A stretch of DNA of 64,000 bases from Streptomyces sp. OfavH-34-F (GCF_022347745.1 NZ_JAKRGC010000002.1:56560-120559); one strand, 5' to 3'. Shown: positions 9,085 through 18,568, counted from the first letter of the stretch. Notes: generated by a model not told the origin, from the letters alone. Numbers and translations are program-made.

Positions 9085-9457
9085 AACGAGGCCCCTTCAA
9101 CAGGTATGGCTTGGAACGGGGTTGGTGATGTCCTGGAGAGGCTGGCCGCTCCGGAGCGGGTCAGGGGCTGTGCCGGCATCGGAGGCCGGGCCAACCGGGG
9201 CGTACCGGCGTCGCTCACCGGTCGGCCGAGGTCGCGGTCCAGGTGCACGGGGTGGCCGGCGATGAGCAGTTCGCCGGCTGCCTGGGCGGCCGGGTTGGCT
9301 CCGTACCGGGGTCCGTCGCTCGACAGACGCAGGTCGGCGCCTCTTCGAAGCCGTCCTGGAGCAGGATCTGCCGGGCGGCGTTGTTGTAGCTGGTGGTGGT
9401 GATTTCGCCGGTGATGGCGTGCCGGATCGGCATGAACGGCTCTGCTGCTTGGGGCAA
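9081..9457 (-). pseudogene. Small conjugative-element gene with an apparent frameshift
   Basis: The N-terminal part starts at 9457 (MPQAAEPFMPIRHAITGEIT) and reads well to QDGFEEA. It then loses the codon bias and stops at 9215. Shifting one base at about 9335-9350 gives sequence with strong third-position G/C (DLRLSSDGPRYGANPAAQ, then AGELLIAGHPVHLDRDLGR). That frame ends exactly in a TTGA overlap with the MoxR ATPase start. The overlap and codon use argue that the second frame is the true one and that a single-base indel has occurred. The intact protein would be about 125 residues. Function unknown. Confidence 0.6.
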
Positions 9458-9467
9458 GGCGGAACTC

Positions 9468-10112
9468 CTATCGGTGATGGCGGGAAGCGGTGGCGGACTG
9501 GCTGTTGGCGGGGAGAGGCACGGTGGTGCTGCGGCTTGCGGTGGATGGCTCGTGGAGGCTGCGGTGTCGCGCTGTCACATCGCGGGCGAGGCCGGGTTCG
9601 ACTGCGGCTTGGAGACCGGATCGGGACACGGCCACGGTGGCGGCGGCGACCCTGGCCAGGGCCTCGCTGCGTTCTGTCGCCGCAGGCAGGGAGTAGACGC
9701 CGAGCCGGGAGTCGAGGCTCCACCCGTGCTCCTCCAGGAGTCGGCGGCTTTCGCGTTCGGAGAAGGGCGGCCCGGTGGCCGCGATGATGCCGAGCCCGTC
9801 ATGCTCGACGAACGCGATGTCCGGACCGGTGTCGGCGGGGGTGGGGTCGAAGCCGGCGTCCACGTCGATGAGGTAGCCGGCGGCGCGGAGTGCCGAGATG
9901 GCGCGGAGGGTGCGGCCGTGCCCGTCACGCTGCTGGTCGGCCAGAGCGAAAAGAGTCGGCTGGCCGGGGACGTGGTGGAAGCCGTGATGCTGCAACGCCT
10001 GCTCGATGTCGGGACCTTGCGTGGGGTTCGCGGCGACGATGCCGTGGAGCGGGTGGTGGCCGACGGCGATGTCGGGGAGCGTGTCGTAGTGGGTGGGCAT
10101 GGCATGGACCAT
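9468..10112 (-). CDS. Conjugative-element protein of unknown function
   Basis: 214 residues. I used the first ATG of the frame (10112); a second ATG four codons later is equally possible, and neither has a clear ribosome site. The protein shows two similar halves. Each carries a helix near an HHGF or EEHGWSL segment (EQALQHHGFHHVPGQPTLF and RLLEEHGWSLDSRLGVYSL), followed by a strand containing Ala and Leu. This suggests an internal duplication of a small alpha/beta unit. No catalytic motif or membrane segment is seen. It sits between two other unknown genes of the operon. Confidence 0.7.
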   Translation of the reverse strand: MVHAMPTHYDTLPDIAVGHHPLHGIVAANPTQGPDIEQALQHHGFHHVPGQPTLFALADQQRDGHGRTLRAISALRAAGYLIDVDAGFDPTPADTGPDIAFVEHDGLGIIAATGPPFSERESRRLLEEHGWSLDSRLGVYSLPAATERSEALARVAAATVAVSRSGLQAAVEPGLARDVTARHRSLHEPSTASRSTTVPLPANSQSATASRHHR

Positions 10113-10170
10113 CCGATCCGGGCTGAGGGACGAGGAAGGGCTGCGCGCGGTGCGGCCGAGGGTTGATGGC

Positions 10171-11292
10171 CTATCGGTGTCGTGTGGTGCCGTCCGGGGT
10201 TGCCGGGGGTGGGGTACGGCTGTTCGGGGATGCGGCCGTGGCTGCTGTGGGGTGGTGCTGAGCGGTGGCTGGTGAGGATGCGCGTGCCGCCCGGGTCCGG
10301 GGCGTGGATGCGGTCCGAGCGGCTGAAGCCTGTGGTGTGCTGGGGCGTTCGGCGGCGCTGTCGGCCATGTCTGACCCGAGCCCGAGCAGCTTGATCATCT
10401 GGAGCTGGAGATGTTCGGCGGTGTCGCGGAGACGGATGGCGTGTGCGGCGGGCCGGCCGAGGTTCTCCCAGGTGGCGGCGGTTGCGTTGAGGATCTCGAC
10501 GACGTGCCGGAGCACGCCGTCGGCCGGATCGGTGACCTCGCTCAGGGAGGCGAGCACCTGCCGCGTATGCGTCGCCGCCTCAACGGTCCCGGCCAGTTCA
10601 CCGAGCCGGTCGCCGAGGCTGGGCTCGTCCGTCCACGCCGTCTCGGGTGACCGGAGCAGCGAGTCGTCGTACGACGTCGGGACGTCCACCTCGTCCAGCC
10701 GGTCCAGGGCCCAGGTCACTGCCCGCTGTTCCTCGGCCGGGTCGAGGGTGGAGGGCAGTCGGTAGTGCTGTTCGCCATCGTGGACTTCACCAGGGAGGAA
10801 CCCTGCCTGCTGGAGAAACGTGTGGGCGGCGCGCTGCTTGGACAGCTGCTCCTGTTCGGGGCTCGGTGGTGCTCCGGTGAGGTCCAGGCGCTCGTTGAGG
10901 AAGGCGAGGAGCTTGGGAATGGACGCGCCGTTTCGAGCGTGCGCGCCGTCGGGGGCGGAGTCGTAGATCACTTCCTCGCGGGAGTCCACGTCGCGGTGCA
11001 GCACGGTCCAGCTGTCCGGCCGGCCCGGTGGGTGTTCGGTGGAGGGTTCCTGGGGCGGCGAGATGATCAGTTCGCTGCCGTCGGGGAGGCCGGCGTGGAC
11101 GTAGTAGTCGCTGAGGCCGAACTCGGCGGTGCACTCGACCCAGCGCCGCCGCAAGGGGGCGGTGATCGGCGAGAGGCCGTGTTCCAGCCGCGGGGCGGGA
11201 GAGGCGACAGGCTTCGGCTCGGACCAGTTGAGGCGTGCCTTCACCCGCAAGCCTTCACGGTAGAGGGTCACCAAGGGGTTATCGATGTGCAT
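10171..11292 (-). CDS. Conjugative-element protein of unknown function
   Basis: 373 residues, ATG with AGGAG 7 bases upstream. The first 130 residues look like a beta-rich domain (WVECTAEFGLSDYYVHAGLP, then SELIISPP). Residues 165-300 are helical, and from 310 to the end there is a Ser/Ala/Pro tail. The motif FLQQAGFLPGEVHDGEQHYRL resembles HAGFQQIDDWHGRRHRL in the relaxase-like protein of the same operon, so the two may share a small domain. No known family was recognised. Confidence 0.7.
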   Translation of the reverse strand: MHIDNPLVTLYREGLRVKARLNWSEPKPVASPAPRLEHGLSPITAPLRRRWVECTAEFGLSDYYVHAGLPDGSELIISPPQEPSTEHPPGRPDSWTVLHRDVDSREEVIYDSAPDGAHARNGASIPKLLAFLNERLDLTGAPPSPEQEQLSKQRAAHTFLQQAGFLPGEVHDGEQHYRLPSTLDPAEEQRAVTWALDRLDEVDVPTSYDDSLLRSPETAWTDEPSLGDRLGELAGTVEAATHTRQVLASLSEVTDPADGVLRHVVEILNATAATWENLGRPAAHAIRLRDTAEHLQLQMIKLLGLGSDMADSAAERPSTPQASAARTASTPRTRAARASSPATAQHHPTAATAASPNSRTPPPATPDGTTRHR

Positions 11293-11425
11293 GGACGGCT
11301 CCTGTGGGCTGGTTCAGGCACCGGGCCTGGGCGGAGTGCGGGGCTCGCCGGACCGTCGGCGTGCCAGGAGGATTCCGGTGTGAGGCCGGTTTGGGAGTGC
11401 CGCCGGTCGGTGATACGGGCCGGGG

Positions 11426-12451
11426 TCAGCGCGAACGGCGCGGTGCCGGAGGCAGTACCGGCGGTGCCGGCGAAGAGGGGGCCGGACCGGTGTGCGACGG
11501 GGACGCTGATCGTGTCAGGGCGGCGTCGCGGCGCAGGTCCCCGGCCCGGCGCTCGGTGTCTGCCCGGCTGAGCAGGTGGTCGGCGGCTCGGACCAGCGCA
11601 GGACCCTGACGGATCAGCTCGTCGGCGTAGTGCCAGCCCTCCGAATTGCGGATCTCGCGGGCCTGATCCTCGTACAGCTCGCGTGAGCCGGGTTGGGAGC
11701 CGTCCATGAGCGCCACGACCTGCTCCCACTCGGTCTGGAGCGCCTGCGCCCGCTCCAGGGTGGTGTCGATTCCTCGCATCCTGCGCAGGTCTGTGCTGGC
11801 GGGGCCGTGGTCGTAGTCGCGGCTGGTGGCGGCTTCGCGGGTGTGGGCCAGGACGCGGGGGCCGTGGGCGAGGAAGGTCTCGACGTGTGTCCAGGCGCAG
11901 GCGTCGCGGGCGACCTTTCCGTCGGCGTAGACCTTGTCGTCGATGGGCCAGCCCTCGGCGTCGCAGAGGGTGCCGGAGATATCGTCCCAGTCGGCCGAAG
12001 CCTGAACGATGCCAGCCGCCGCTGCCCGCAGCGCCTGGATCTGCACGCGCAGTAGTGCCCTCCCATAGTCGGGGAGGAAGGCATCTTTCACCTCGGCCAC
12101 GGCCCGCTCGGGATCGAGGTCGAGGGCCGCGAAGGCCGGTGCGGTGTTGCGGGTGAGGTCGAGGGTGCCCGTCGGGTCCGGTGGCCGAAGGGCTCCGAGG
12201 ACCAAGCCGGGGTCGTCCGAGCGGTGCGTGGGAACGGCGATGAGCCGGTCGTGGTCGGGCCCGGTGAGAACGACCACCTCGGTGACGGCACCTCCCTGGA
12301 AAATGCTGTCCAGCACGAGCTGGTCCCAGAGCTGAGAGCGGAAGCCGTCCGGGTCGGGAAGCATCCGGACGTGGGCGCCCCATCCGGGCATCTGGTCGGG
12401 CACGGCCTTGGCGAACTCGGTCAGGCAGTCCGAGTGGCGGTCCGGCGGCAT
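11426..12451 (-). CDS. Conjugative-element protein of unknown function
   Basis: 341 residues. The ATG lies 3 bases after the stop of the VirB4-like ATPase, so the two are cotranscribed. The protein is soluble with alternating strands and helices to about residue 270, then a Ser/Pro/Ala-rich tail. It contains a Trp-Asp-Asp stretch (ASADWDDISGTLCDAEGWPI) but no catalytic signature I can name. A 133-base gap without a gene follows before the next ORF. Confidence 0.75.
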   Translation of the reverse strand: MPPDRHSDCLTEFAKAVPDQMPGWGAHVRMLPDPDGFRSQLWDQLVLDSIFQGGAVTEVVVLTGPDHDRLIAVPTHRSDDPGLVLGALRPPDPTGTLDLTRNTAPAFAALDLDPERAVAEVKDAFLPDYGRALLRVQIQALRAAAAGIVQASADWDDISGTLCDAEGWPIDDKVYADGKVARDACAWTHVETFLAHGPRVLAHTREAATSRDYDHGPASTDLRRMRGIDTTLERAQALQTEWEQVVALMDGSQPGSRELYEDQAREIRNSEGWHYADELIRQGPALVRAADHLLSRADTERRAGDLRRDAALTRSASPSHTGPAPSSPAPPVLPPAPRRSR

Positions 12452-12454
12452 CGT

Positions 12455-13957
12455 CTACGCCCCCATTCGGGCGTCGGTGTCGAACAGGTCGCGTTCGGCA
12501 GGGTGGAGGAGGTGCTGGGTGATGAAGCTGCGGCCCGCGACCTTCCACAGCCCTCGCCCCTTGGTGAGGGCGGAGACGGCCTGGGTCTCGACGCCGGTGA
12601 GGCCGAGCAGGGAGGAGGCGGCGGCGAGCTGGTCGGGTTCCTGGCGGTAGATGATGCGGGTGGAGCAGTCGGCGAGGAGGCCCTCGGCCAGGACCCGGCC
12701 GCGCGAGCCGGCGTCTCCGGCGCTGAGCAGGTCGCTGAGGCGGTGAATGATCATGAGGTTGGCGATGCCGAGCCCGCGCGAGAGCTTCCACTGCGACTGC
12801 ATCCGCTCCAGCAGGCCAACGTGCCGCATGACCCGCCACGCCTCGTCGTAGATGACCCAGCGCCGACCGCCGTCGGGGTCGGCGAGCGCGGACTCCATCC
12901 ACGCGCTCGCACAGGTCATGGCGAGGACCAGGGCGACATCCTCGCCCGTGCTGCCCAGGCGCGAGAGGTCGATGGACAGCATCGGCGTGGCCGGGTCGAA
13001 GGCGACGGTCGTGGGCGCGTCGAACATGCCGCTGAGGTCGCCGTGCACGAGCCGACGCAGGGCGTGGGCGAGGTCCTGCGCGGCCGACCCCACGCGTCCG
13101 CTCTCGTCGCCGAGGGCCCGGTCGAGGCGCTCCGGGGAGCCGAGGGTGTGCGCGATGCCGCCGAGCAGCGGCACCGTTCCGGCGGCGTCGGCTTCGGCGA
13201 CGACCAGGTCGAGGGCCACGTCCAGGGCTGTGTGCTCCATCGGCAAGAGGTCGCGCTTGAGGACTGTGCGAGCGAGGGCGGCCAGGAGCAGGAGCCGGCG
13301 CTTGCGTACCTCGCCCGCCCAGTCCTCCCCGCTCACCGAAGCCGGGCGGGCCGGCGCGTCGAGCGGATTCAACCGTCCGGCCAGCCCCGGTCCGAGCGCG
13401 ATGGTGTTGCCGCCGAGGGCCTCGGCGACGGCGGTCCACTCGCCCTTGGGGTCGCTGGGAACGTAGATGCGGTAGCCGTGGGCGATGGCGCGGGTGGCGA
13501 TCGACTTGGCCAGCGCCGATTTACCCATGCCGATGATCCCGGCCAGGACCGCGTTCGGGTTGGTGAAGCCCTCGACCCGGCCGCTGCTGTACAGGGAGAA
13601 CGGGTCGTAGCAGAACGCAGCCTCGGCGTGGACGTCCCGACCGATGAAGATGCCCTCGGCGCCGAGCCCGCCCTCGGCGAGGAAGGGGTAGGCGCCGGAA
13701 ACGGTGGCCGTGGTCATGCGGTGAGCGGGCAGTCGGAGCCTGCCACCGCGGGCGGAAGCGCCGCCGGGGCGGCCGGCGGGCGGGTATGCCGGCCGCAGCA
13801 GCGGGTTGAGAGCTTCCTCGGTGCGGGGCCGGGTCGCGGCCTGCGCGTGGCGGGCCTTGCGGCGTGCTTCGGCGAACCCGGACCGGGCAGAACGCTGCTG
13901 GGCGCGGGAGATCTTGCGGGGGACGAACAGGTGGGAGGCGCTGGCGCGCGTACGCAT
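12455..13957 (-). CDS. VirB4-like type IV secretion ATPase
   Basis: 500 residues, ATG with GGAGA 9 bases upstream. The first 80 residues are basic and Ala/Arg-rich. An ATPase domain follows with Walker A GIIGMGKS at 140-147, the VPSDPKGEWTAVAEALGG segment shared by VirB4/TraC and coupling ATPases, and a Walker B region (RRWVIYDEAWRVMRHVG). Near the C-terminus SRGLGIANLMIIHRLSDLL is a typical VirB4-like helix. In family members this ATPase energises assembly or function of the conjugation channel at the inner face of the membrane. It lacks the large N-terminal part of classical VirB4. The neighbouring SCO6880-like protein may supply it. Confidence 0.85.
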   Translation of the reverse strand: MRTRASASHLFVPRKISRAQQRSARSGFAEARRKARHAQAATRPRTEEALNPLLRPAYPPAGRPGGASARGGRLRLPAHRMTTATVSGAYPFLAEGGLGAEGIFIGRDVHAEAAFCYDPFSLYSSGRVEGFTNPNAVLAGIIGMGKSALAKSIATRAIAHGYRIYVPSDPKGEWTAVAEALGGNTIALGPGLAGRLNPLDAPARPASVSGEDWAGEVRKRRLLLLAALARTVLKRDLLPMEHTALDVALDLVVAEADAAGTVPLLGGIAHTLGSPERLDRALGDESGRVGSAAQDLAHALRRLVHGDLSGMFDAPTTVAFDPATPMLSIDLSRLGSTGEDVALVLAMTCASAWMESALADPDGGRRWVIYDEAWRVMRHVGLLERMQSQWKLSRGLGIANLMIIHRLSDLLSAGDAGSRGRVLAEGLLADCSTRIIYRQEPDQLAAASSLLGLTGVETQAVSALTKGRGLWKVAGRSFITQHLLHPAERDLFDTDARMGA

Positions 13958-13982
13958 GAACGTTTCTCCAGAGGGGGGCGGG

Positions 13983-14435
13983 TCAGTGGCGGGTGAGGCC
14001 GGTGAACGGGGCGTGCAGATCCGCCGGGGTGGTACGCCGGCGGACGAGGTGCGCGGCGCGTTGGTGGCGCTGGCAGACGGTCAGCGCCGGAGCGCCCTCG
14101 GGCAGCCCTGCCCGGCACGCTTCCGGCTCCGGTACTTCGCCCGTGTCGGGGCGCGGGGCTGAGTGGTAGGCGTGATGAAGGTGCTCGGCGGCCTGCCAGA
14201 TACGAGTCCGGGCGGCATGCAGGTGGTCGCCCTCGGCGGCAAGGAGGGGACCGGTGCGGTGGGCATGGGCGTCGAGGAGGCCGTGCAGGGAGACGAGGTG
14301 TTCGTGCAGGGTGTCCAGCTCGGCCCGGCCGGCGACGAGCGGGCCTGCGGGGATGTTGATCGAGCGGTGGAAGTCGAGCGCGGCGGTGGCGAAGGGCACG
14401 AAGTCCTGCGCGGTGCGGCTGGGGATGCGGGACAT
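13983..14435 (-). CDS. Conjugative-element protein of unknown function
   Basis: 150 residues, ATG, 25 bases upstream of the VirB4-like gene. It is His- and Ala-rich and predicted all-helical (ELDTLHEHLVSLHGLLDAH; RIWQAAEHLHHAYH), with no signal peptide. One Cys-x-His segment (TVCQRHQRAAHLV) near residue 118 is not enough to call a zinc site. It sits in the core secretion operon between the SCO6880-like and VirB4-like genes, so it may be an accessory factor. Confidence 0.7.
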   Translation of the reverse strand: MSRIPSRTAQDFVPFATAALDFHRSINIPAGPLVAGRAELDTLHEHLVSLHGLLDAHAHRTGPLLAAEGDHLHAARTRIWQAAEHLHHAYHSAPRPDTGEVPEPEACRAGLPEGAPALTVCQRHQRAAHLVRRRTTPADLHAPFTGLTRH

Positions 14436-14469
14436 GGCGGTGCTCTTTCGGACAAGGAGGGGTGCCGGG

Positions 14470-15933
14470 TCAGACGGCGAGGGCGAGCGGTATCGAGGCT
14501 GCGGTGAACGCCTCGGCCTGCTGCCAGGTCAGCAGACGCAAATCGAGCTGCGCGCCGACGGCCGCGGTCTCCACGACCGCGCACGCCGAACGCAGCTCCT
14601 CCTCGGAGTCGGCCGAGACGGTCAGCAGCCCGGTCAGGGCGACATCCGCGTGCCCGGCGATGAGCTGACGCTCACGGGCCTTGATGTCCTGGTACTCGAT
14701 CGAGTCGGCCTCGGACTCGACCCGGCCCCGCCGGGAACGCTCGGCGGCATCCGCGATCACGCTGGCCTTCTTGCGCTGCACGTCCCGCAGCGCCGCATCC
14801 AGCCCCTTCGGCTCGTACGACAGCGAGAGCGTCCGCCGTACCCCGGCGGTGAACAGGAGCTGGTGCAGGAAGCCGGCCGATGTCTCCGTTCGCGGCCAGT
14901 TCTCCACCCAGTACGTGGCGTGGACGGCCGAGTCCGTCGCGATGTGGTCCGCCTTCTCCACCACCACGACCGGCCCGGCGGCAGACGGATCGGCCTCCGG
15001 CCGAGAACCGGCGGACCAGCGGTCCAGCGCGGTCAGGGCCTTGGGGTCGTAGGCGGTGCGTACGACGGCGGCGATCTCCCGGGCGGTGAGCCAGCCGCTC
15101 GGATTGAGTCCTGCGGTACGGGCTGCCTGGTCGAACGTCGAAACGAGCTGAGACAGGACACTGAAGGAGCCGGCCAGCCCGCCGCCGGCCTGGTTGGCCA
15201 GGCGCCGTGTGGCCTTCGCGTCCAGCGACAGGGCGACGTACGCCTCGTGCGGCGCGGCAGCAGGACCCGCGCTCTCGATCAGCTCGGTGTAGATCGCTCC
15301 GGCGACGGGGGCGTCGGGGTTGCCGTGCTGCTCCCAGTAGCGGCGAAGGGCGTCCCCGGAGTCGGGGACGGTGCGCTCGATGACCTGGATGCGGGCGATG
15401 TGCCCGGTACGGGCGAGGGCGGCGAGGGCGCGTCCCCAGCCGTTGACGTTGGCGTTCTGAGTGCCGGGGTCGAGCAGGGCGTATGCGCGGGAGGACACCT
15501 TGACGACGGCGGTCAGGCTACCGGTGTGGGGGTTGTGGATGGCGGCGTACCGGCCGTCGGGGGCGGTGACCACCCGCAGGCTGGCGGCGGTTCCGGGCAG
15601 GTGGAGGAGCCCTTCGTGCACGGGGCGCTGGGAGGGGCGGGTGAGCCAGACCAGTTGACCCCGCATCCGCCGGTGAAGATACCGGGTGAGGACGGGGGCC
15701 CAGTCGGCCAGGGCGCGGCCTCGGTGGCGAACGAAGACCAGGAGGGCGATGACGGCCCACACGGGGATGAGTTCGAGGGCGCCGAGCACGCCGCGGGTGA
15801 GGATCACGGCGAGCAGGGACAGGCCGGTGAGGCCCGCGCCGATCAGTTGCGGGGCGGTCAGACCGAGAAGGATGCCGCGCCTGCTGCGGTGCGGGAACTT
15901 CACGGTGGCCGTGGCCGGCGGGGTGTGGGACAT
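14470..15933 (-). CDS. SCO6880-family conjugation protein (PrgI-like N-terminus)
   Basis: 487 residues. I start at ATG 15933 (MSHTPPATATVKF), because the open frame before it has no family-like sequence. Two membrane helices lie near residues 30-75 (LLGLTAPQLIGAGLTGLSLL and ELIPVWAVIALLVFV), as in PrgI-type proteins. A long cytoplasmic domain follows with VirB4-N-like features. I recall this organisation from the S. coelicolor SCO6880 family in actinobacterial type IV systems. With the shortened VirB4-like ATPase nearby, the two together probably do the work of one full-length VirB4. The family name is from memory. Confidence 0.8.
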   Translation of the reverse strand: MSHTPPATATVKFPHRSRRGILLGLTAPQLIGAGLTGLSLLAVILTRGVLGALELIPVWAVIALLVFVRHRGRALADWAPVLTRYLHRRMRGQLVWLTRPSQRPVHEGLLHLPGTAASLRVVTAPDGRYAAIHNPHTGSLTAVVKVSSRAYALLDPGTQNANVNGWGRALAALARTGHIARIQVIERTVPDSGDALRRYWEQHGNPDAPVAGAIYTELIESAGPAAAPHEAYVALSLDAKATRRLANQAGGGLAGSFSVLSQLVSTFDQAARTAGLNPSGWLTAREIAAVVRTAYDPKALTALDRWSAGSRPEADPSAAGPVVVVEKADHIATDSAVHATYWVENWPRTETSAGFLHQLLFTAGVRRTLSLSYEPKGLDAALRDVQRKKASVIADAAERSRRGRVESEADSIEYQDIKARERQLIAGHADVALTGLLTVSADSEEELRSACAVVETAAVGAQLDLRLLTWQQAEAFTAASIPLALAV

Positions 15934-16061
15934 GCTGGTTCCAGACGGTGGGAGTGGGCGGGGAGCGGGAAGGCCGGGGATCTTCCGAACGTCACGACAG
16001 GTCTCCAATCGGATGAAGGGGGGCGGGCCGCTGGGGCGGCCCGCCCCTGGGCAGTGGGCGG

Positions 16062-17444
16062 TCAGGAGCCCGAGGGCGGCCGGTCGGATGATCCCGCCCA
16101 GTTCGATGGCGTCGGGGAACCGGTTGCCGAAGGACCGGTCGAAGCCGGCGGGCCCGTGGCGTCGGGCGCTGTCCGGCCGGCACCCGACGTGCTGCCCGGC
16201 ACCGAGGCGGTGAACGGGCCGCCGGGAGTTTCGTCCGGGCTGTCTTCCGGTTCGCCCCCGTCGGGGCGGTTGAGAAGCGGCGGGATTCCGGGGTGCTGGA
16301 TCAGAGCCCGGCCCTTGTCGCCGGGGGCATCCGGGTCCTCGCCGTAGCGGAAGGTGGTCTGCGCCTTGGGCGGACCGGCGTCGATGCCTTCCTTGCTGAG
16401 GTTGCCGCCGGCGGGGTTGATGGTGGAGACGACACCATCGCTGCCCGCGCCGGAGACCTGGCCGGGGCCCTGCGGAGCCGCGGTGCCGGTGCCGGCCCGC
16501 ATCGCGAGGCTGCCCGCGGTCTTCACGGCCCCGGCGGCGACCGCCATACCGGCCACACCGGTGCGGTGCAGGTCATCGTGACCACCGCCGTCGCTGGCCC
16601 AGTGAACGAACTTGTAGGTGGCGTACGGGCACAGCAGCACCAGGATCATCACGACGATGCCGGCCATCGCGTCCGACAGCGCGCTCATGCCGTCCTGCGC
16701 GTCCGACTTCCCGATCGCCGAGACACCGATCAGGAAGACGACCGTCATCAGCAGTTTGGACACGATGAGGGTGGCGGTCGCCTCGACCCAGCCGCGCCGC
16801 CACCGCTTCGCGACCTCCCACCCCCCACCGGCCCCGGCGAACACGGCGAGCGTGACCAGGACCAGGACGCCGATCTTGCGGGCGACCATCACACCCCAGT
16901 ACATGAACGCGCCGATCGCGCATCCCAGAGCGACCAGGGAGGGGACACCCCAGCCCAGGCCGTACATGGCTCCCAGTTCACTGACCTTGATCACGCGGCG
17001 CACGGCGTCGTCGACGATGGAGTTGGCGGCTTGGAACAGCCCGTCCGACAGGGCGTCGACGAGGGTGATGGCGACGGAGGTGAAGGCGATGGCGCAGAAG
17101 CTGAACAGGACGCCGGTCATGGTCCCGATGGCGGCCTGTGCCAGGGCGCGCTCGTCGCGGCGCCAGGCTGCGGTCATCAACTGGAGGCAGAACGTTCCCA
17201 CGGTCAGGGCCAGGCCGATGGGGAGCAGGAGTTCGTAGTTGTCGCGGAACCATCCGGCGTTGAGGTCGATGGCCGTGGTGGTGTTGACGGCGCGGGCGGC
17301 GAGATCCGCGGCGCTGGCAGCCAGTTCACCCATCGATTTCGCGATCCACGCGCCGAGGCCGTCGGTGACGGCCCCGCCGGGGTTGGTCGCGAACTCGACG
17401 GTGCCGCAGATCTTGTCCATCAGGGGGATGTCGCAGACTCCCAT
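16062..17444 (-). CDS. Polytopic VirB6/TrbL-like conjugation membrane protein
   Basis: 460 residues, ATG with a perfect AAAGGAGGT site. There are about six membrane helices between residues 70 and 285 (for example LLPIGLALTVGTFCLQLMTA; GVLVLVTLAVFAGAGGGW; AGIVVMILVLLCPYATYKFV). A Gly/Pro/Ser-rich tail of about 150 residues follows. Large polytopic proteins of this size in type IV systems are VirB6/TrbL channel components of the membrane. The N-terminal MGVCDIPLMDKICGTVEFAT is conserved-looking and matches what I recall of SCO6881. It is first in line after the small membrane genes. Confidence 0.8.
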   Translation of the reverse strand: MGVCDIPLMDKICGTVEFATNPGGAVTDGLGAWIAKSMGELAASAADLAARAVNTTTAIDLNAGWFRDNYELLLPIGLALTVGTFCLQLMTAAWRRDERALAQAAIGTMTGVLFSFCAIAFTSVAITLVDALSDGLFQAANSIVDDAVRRVIKVSELGAMYGLGWGVPSLVALGCAIGAFMYWGVMVARKIGVLVLVTLAVFAGAGGGWEVAKRWRRGWVEATATLIVSKLLMTVVFLIGVSAIGKSDAQDGMSALSDAMAGIVVMILVLLCPYATYKFVHWASDGGGHDDLHRTGVAGMAVAAGAVKTAGSLAMRAGTGTAAPQGPGQVSGAGSDGVVSTINPAGGNLSKEGIDAGPPKAQTTFRYGEDPDAPGDKGRALIQHPGIPPLLNRPDGGEPEDSPDETPGGPFTASVPGSTSGAGRTAPDATGPPASTGPSATGSPTPSNWAGSSDRPPSGS

Positions 17445-17472
17445 GGAAGTACCTCCTTTCCGAGGTGAGGTG

Positions 17473-18177
17473 TCAGGGGGCGACGGACGGCATGACGCCG
17501 GCCAGAGCGCAGGGCTGTGAGGGCCGGCACTGCACGGCCAGGGTGGTGACGCGGCTCTCGGCGCCGCCGGCCGGAGAGCCCTTCCACGTGATCGTCTGCT
17601 TGCCGGAGACGGTCACGGCGTAGACGTACGCCTGCGTGAGCGTTCCCGGATCAGCCTGGAGCGCCTGGGCGAAGGCGTTCGGGAAGTGGCCCTCGTTGAC
17701 CTTGGCGGTGGCGAACTGGCCGTTGGCGGCCATCTCCTTCCACAGCGCCGGCGGGGGAACGACCGCTTCGACCGACGCAAAATCGGCGTACTTCCTCTCC
17801 CTGGTCAGCCACCCGCGCAGCGCGGTGACCAACTCCGGCTGGGAGTAGGCACGGGTGTCGTACGACCACAGCGCCACGGCGGCGGCCTTCCCGAACGCGA
17901 TGGGATCGCGCGTGTCCGGCGCAACCGGGAGACCGTGCGCGTGCCCGCTCGGCGACGGTACGCCCGACGGAGAACCCGCAACCGGAGAACGGAAGCCGGT
18001 CACCGGACCGGAGCGGGGAGCCGCCGGCACGGCGGGTCCGGCAGATGCGCGGCTGTCGCGGGTGAGGTAGGCGACCAGGCCCGCCAGGACGACGAGGACC
18101 ACCAGGACGGCAGCGCCCAGCAGGGCCCGGCGGCGCACACCGGATGCACCGCCGGGGGTCGGGGAACGGTCGGACAT
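17473..18177 (-). CDS. Bitopic conjugation membrane protein
   Basis: 234 residues. The start ATG overlaps the preceding stop (TGATG). After a short basic N-terminus (RRRALLGAAVLV) comes one membrane helix at residues 18-38. A Pro/Ser linker follows, then an extracellular domain of about 150 residues (LWSYDTRAYSQPELVTALRG; CRPSQPCALAG). This layout, small cytoplasmic part plus anchored outer domain, resembles VirB8/TcpC-type scaffold proteins of conjugation channels, but sequence identity cannot be judged by eye. Two Cys residues near the C-terminus may form a disulphide. Confidence 0.7.
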   Translation of the reverse strand: MSDRSPTPGGASGVRRRALLGAAVLVVLVVLAGLVAYLTRDSRASAGPAVPAAPRSGPVTGFRSPVAGSPSGVPSPSGHAHGLPVAPDTRDPIAFGKAAAVALWSYDTRAYSQPELVTALRGWLTRERKYADFASVEAVVPPPALWKEMAANGQFATAKVNEGHFPNAFAQALQADPGTLTQAYVYAVTVSGKQTITWKGSPAGGAESRVTTLAVQCRPSQPCALAGVMPSVAP

Positions 18178-18485
18178 CAGTGAACCTGCGATCCGAGCGT
18201 GCTGAAGAAGGCGATCACACCGTTCGCCGCGCCGAGCAGGAGAGCCGCGCCCGCGCTCACCAGCACGCCCTTCTTGCCGTTGGCCTCGGCCTGGTGACCT
18301 CCCGAGTGGTGCCCCCAGGCCCACACGCCCGCGCTGACGGCGAGCGCGCCGACCACGGCCACGAGGCCGAAGAGGTTGAGCGAACCCATCACCTGCTTGA
18401 GGACGGACAGGCCCGGCAGCCCGCCCTCGGCAGGCGTAATGCCGGGGTCGTAGGCGAGCCGGACGACCGTGTCGGAGAGAAGCAT
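18177..18485 (-). CDS. DUF6112-like small membrane protein, possible VirB2-type subunit
   Basis: 102 residues from ATG 18485, which has GGAG 9 bases upstream; an open extension before it is not convincing. Two hydrophobic helices, near residues 31-50 and 72-95, flank a short polar loop (HHSGGHQAEANGKKG). Small two-helix membrane proteins beside the lytic enzyme and VirB6-like gene are typical VirB2/TrbC pilin-like subunits. I recall this one as DUF6112. Its stop overlaps the next start. Confidence 0.7.
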   Translation of the reverse strand: MLLSDTVVRLAYDPGITPAEGGLPGLSVLKQVMGSLNLFGLVAVVGALAVSAGVWAWGHHSGGHQAEANGKKGVLVSAGAALLLGAANGVIAFFSTLGSQVH

Positions 18486-18568
18486 GGAGAACTCCAGTTC
18501 GAGTCTTTGCACGCCGAAGCCCGCGAGGATGCGACGGCGATGCGAGAAATGGGGGGAGGGGCGGCCGG

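Noticed and set aside
11268..13439. A 723-codon minus-strand open frame overlapping the VirB4-like gene
   Set aside because: Arg/Pro/Gly-dominated composition typical of a shifted frame in high-GC DNA; the VirB4-like frame has the ATPase motifs.
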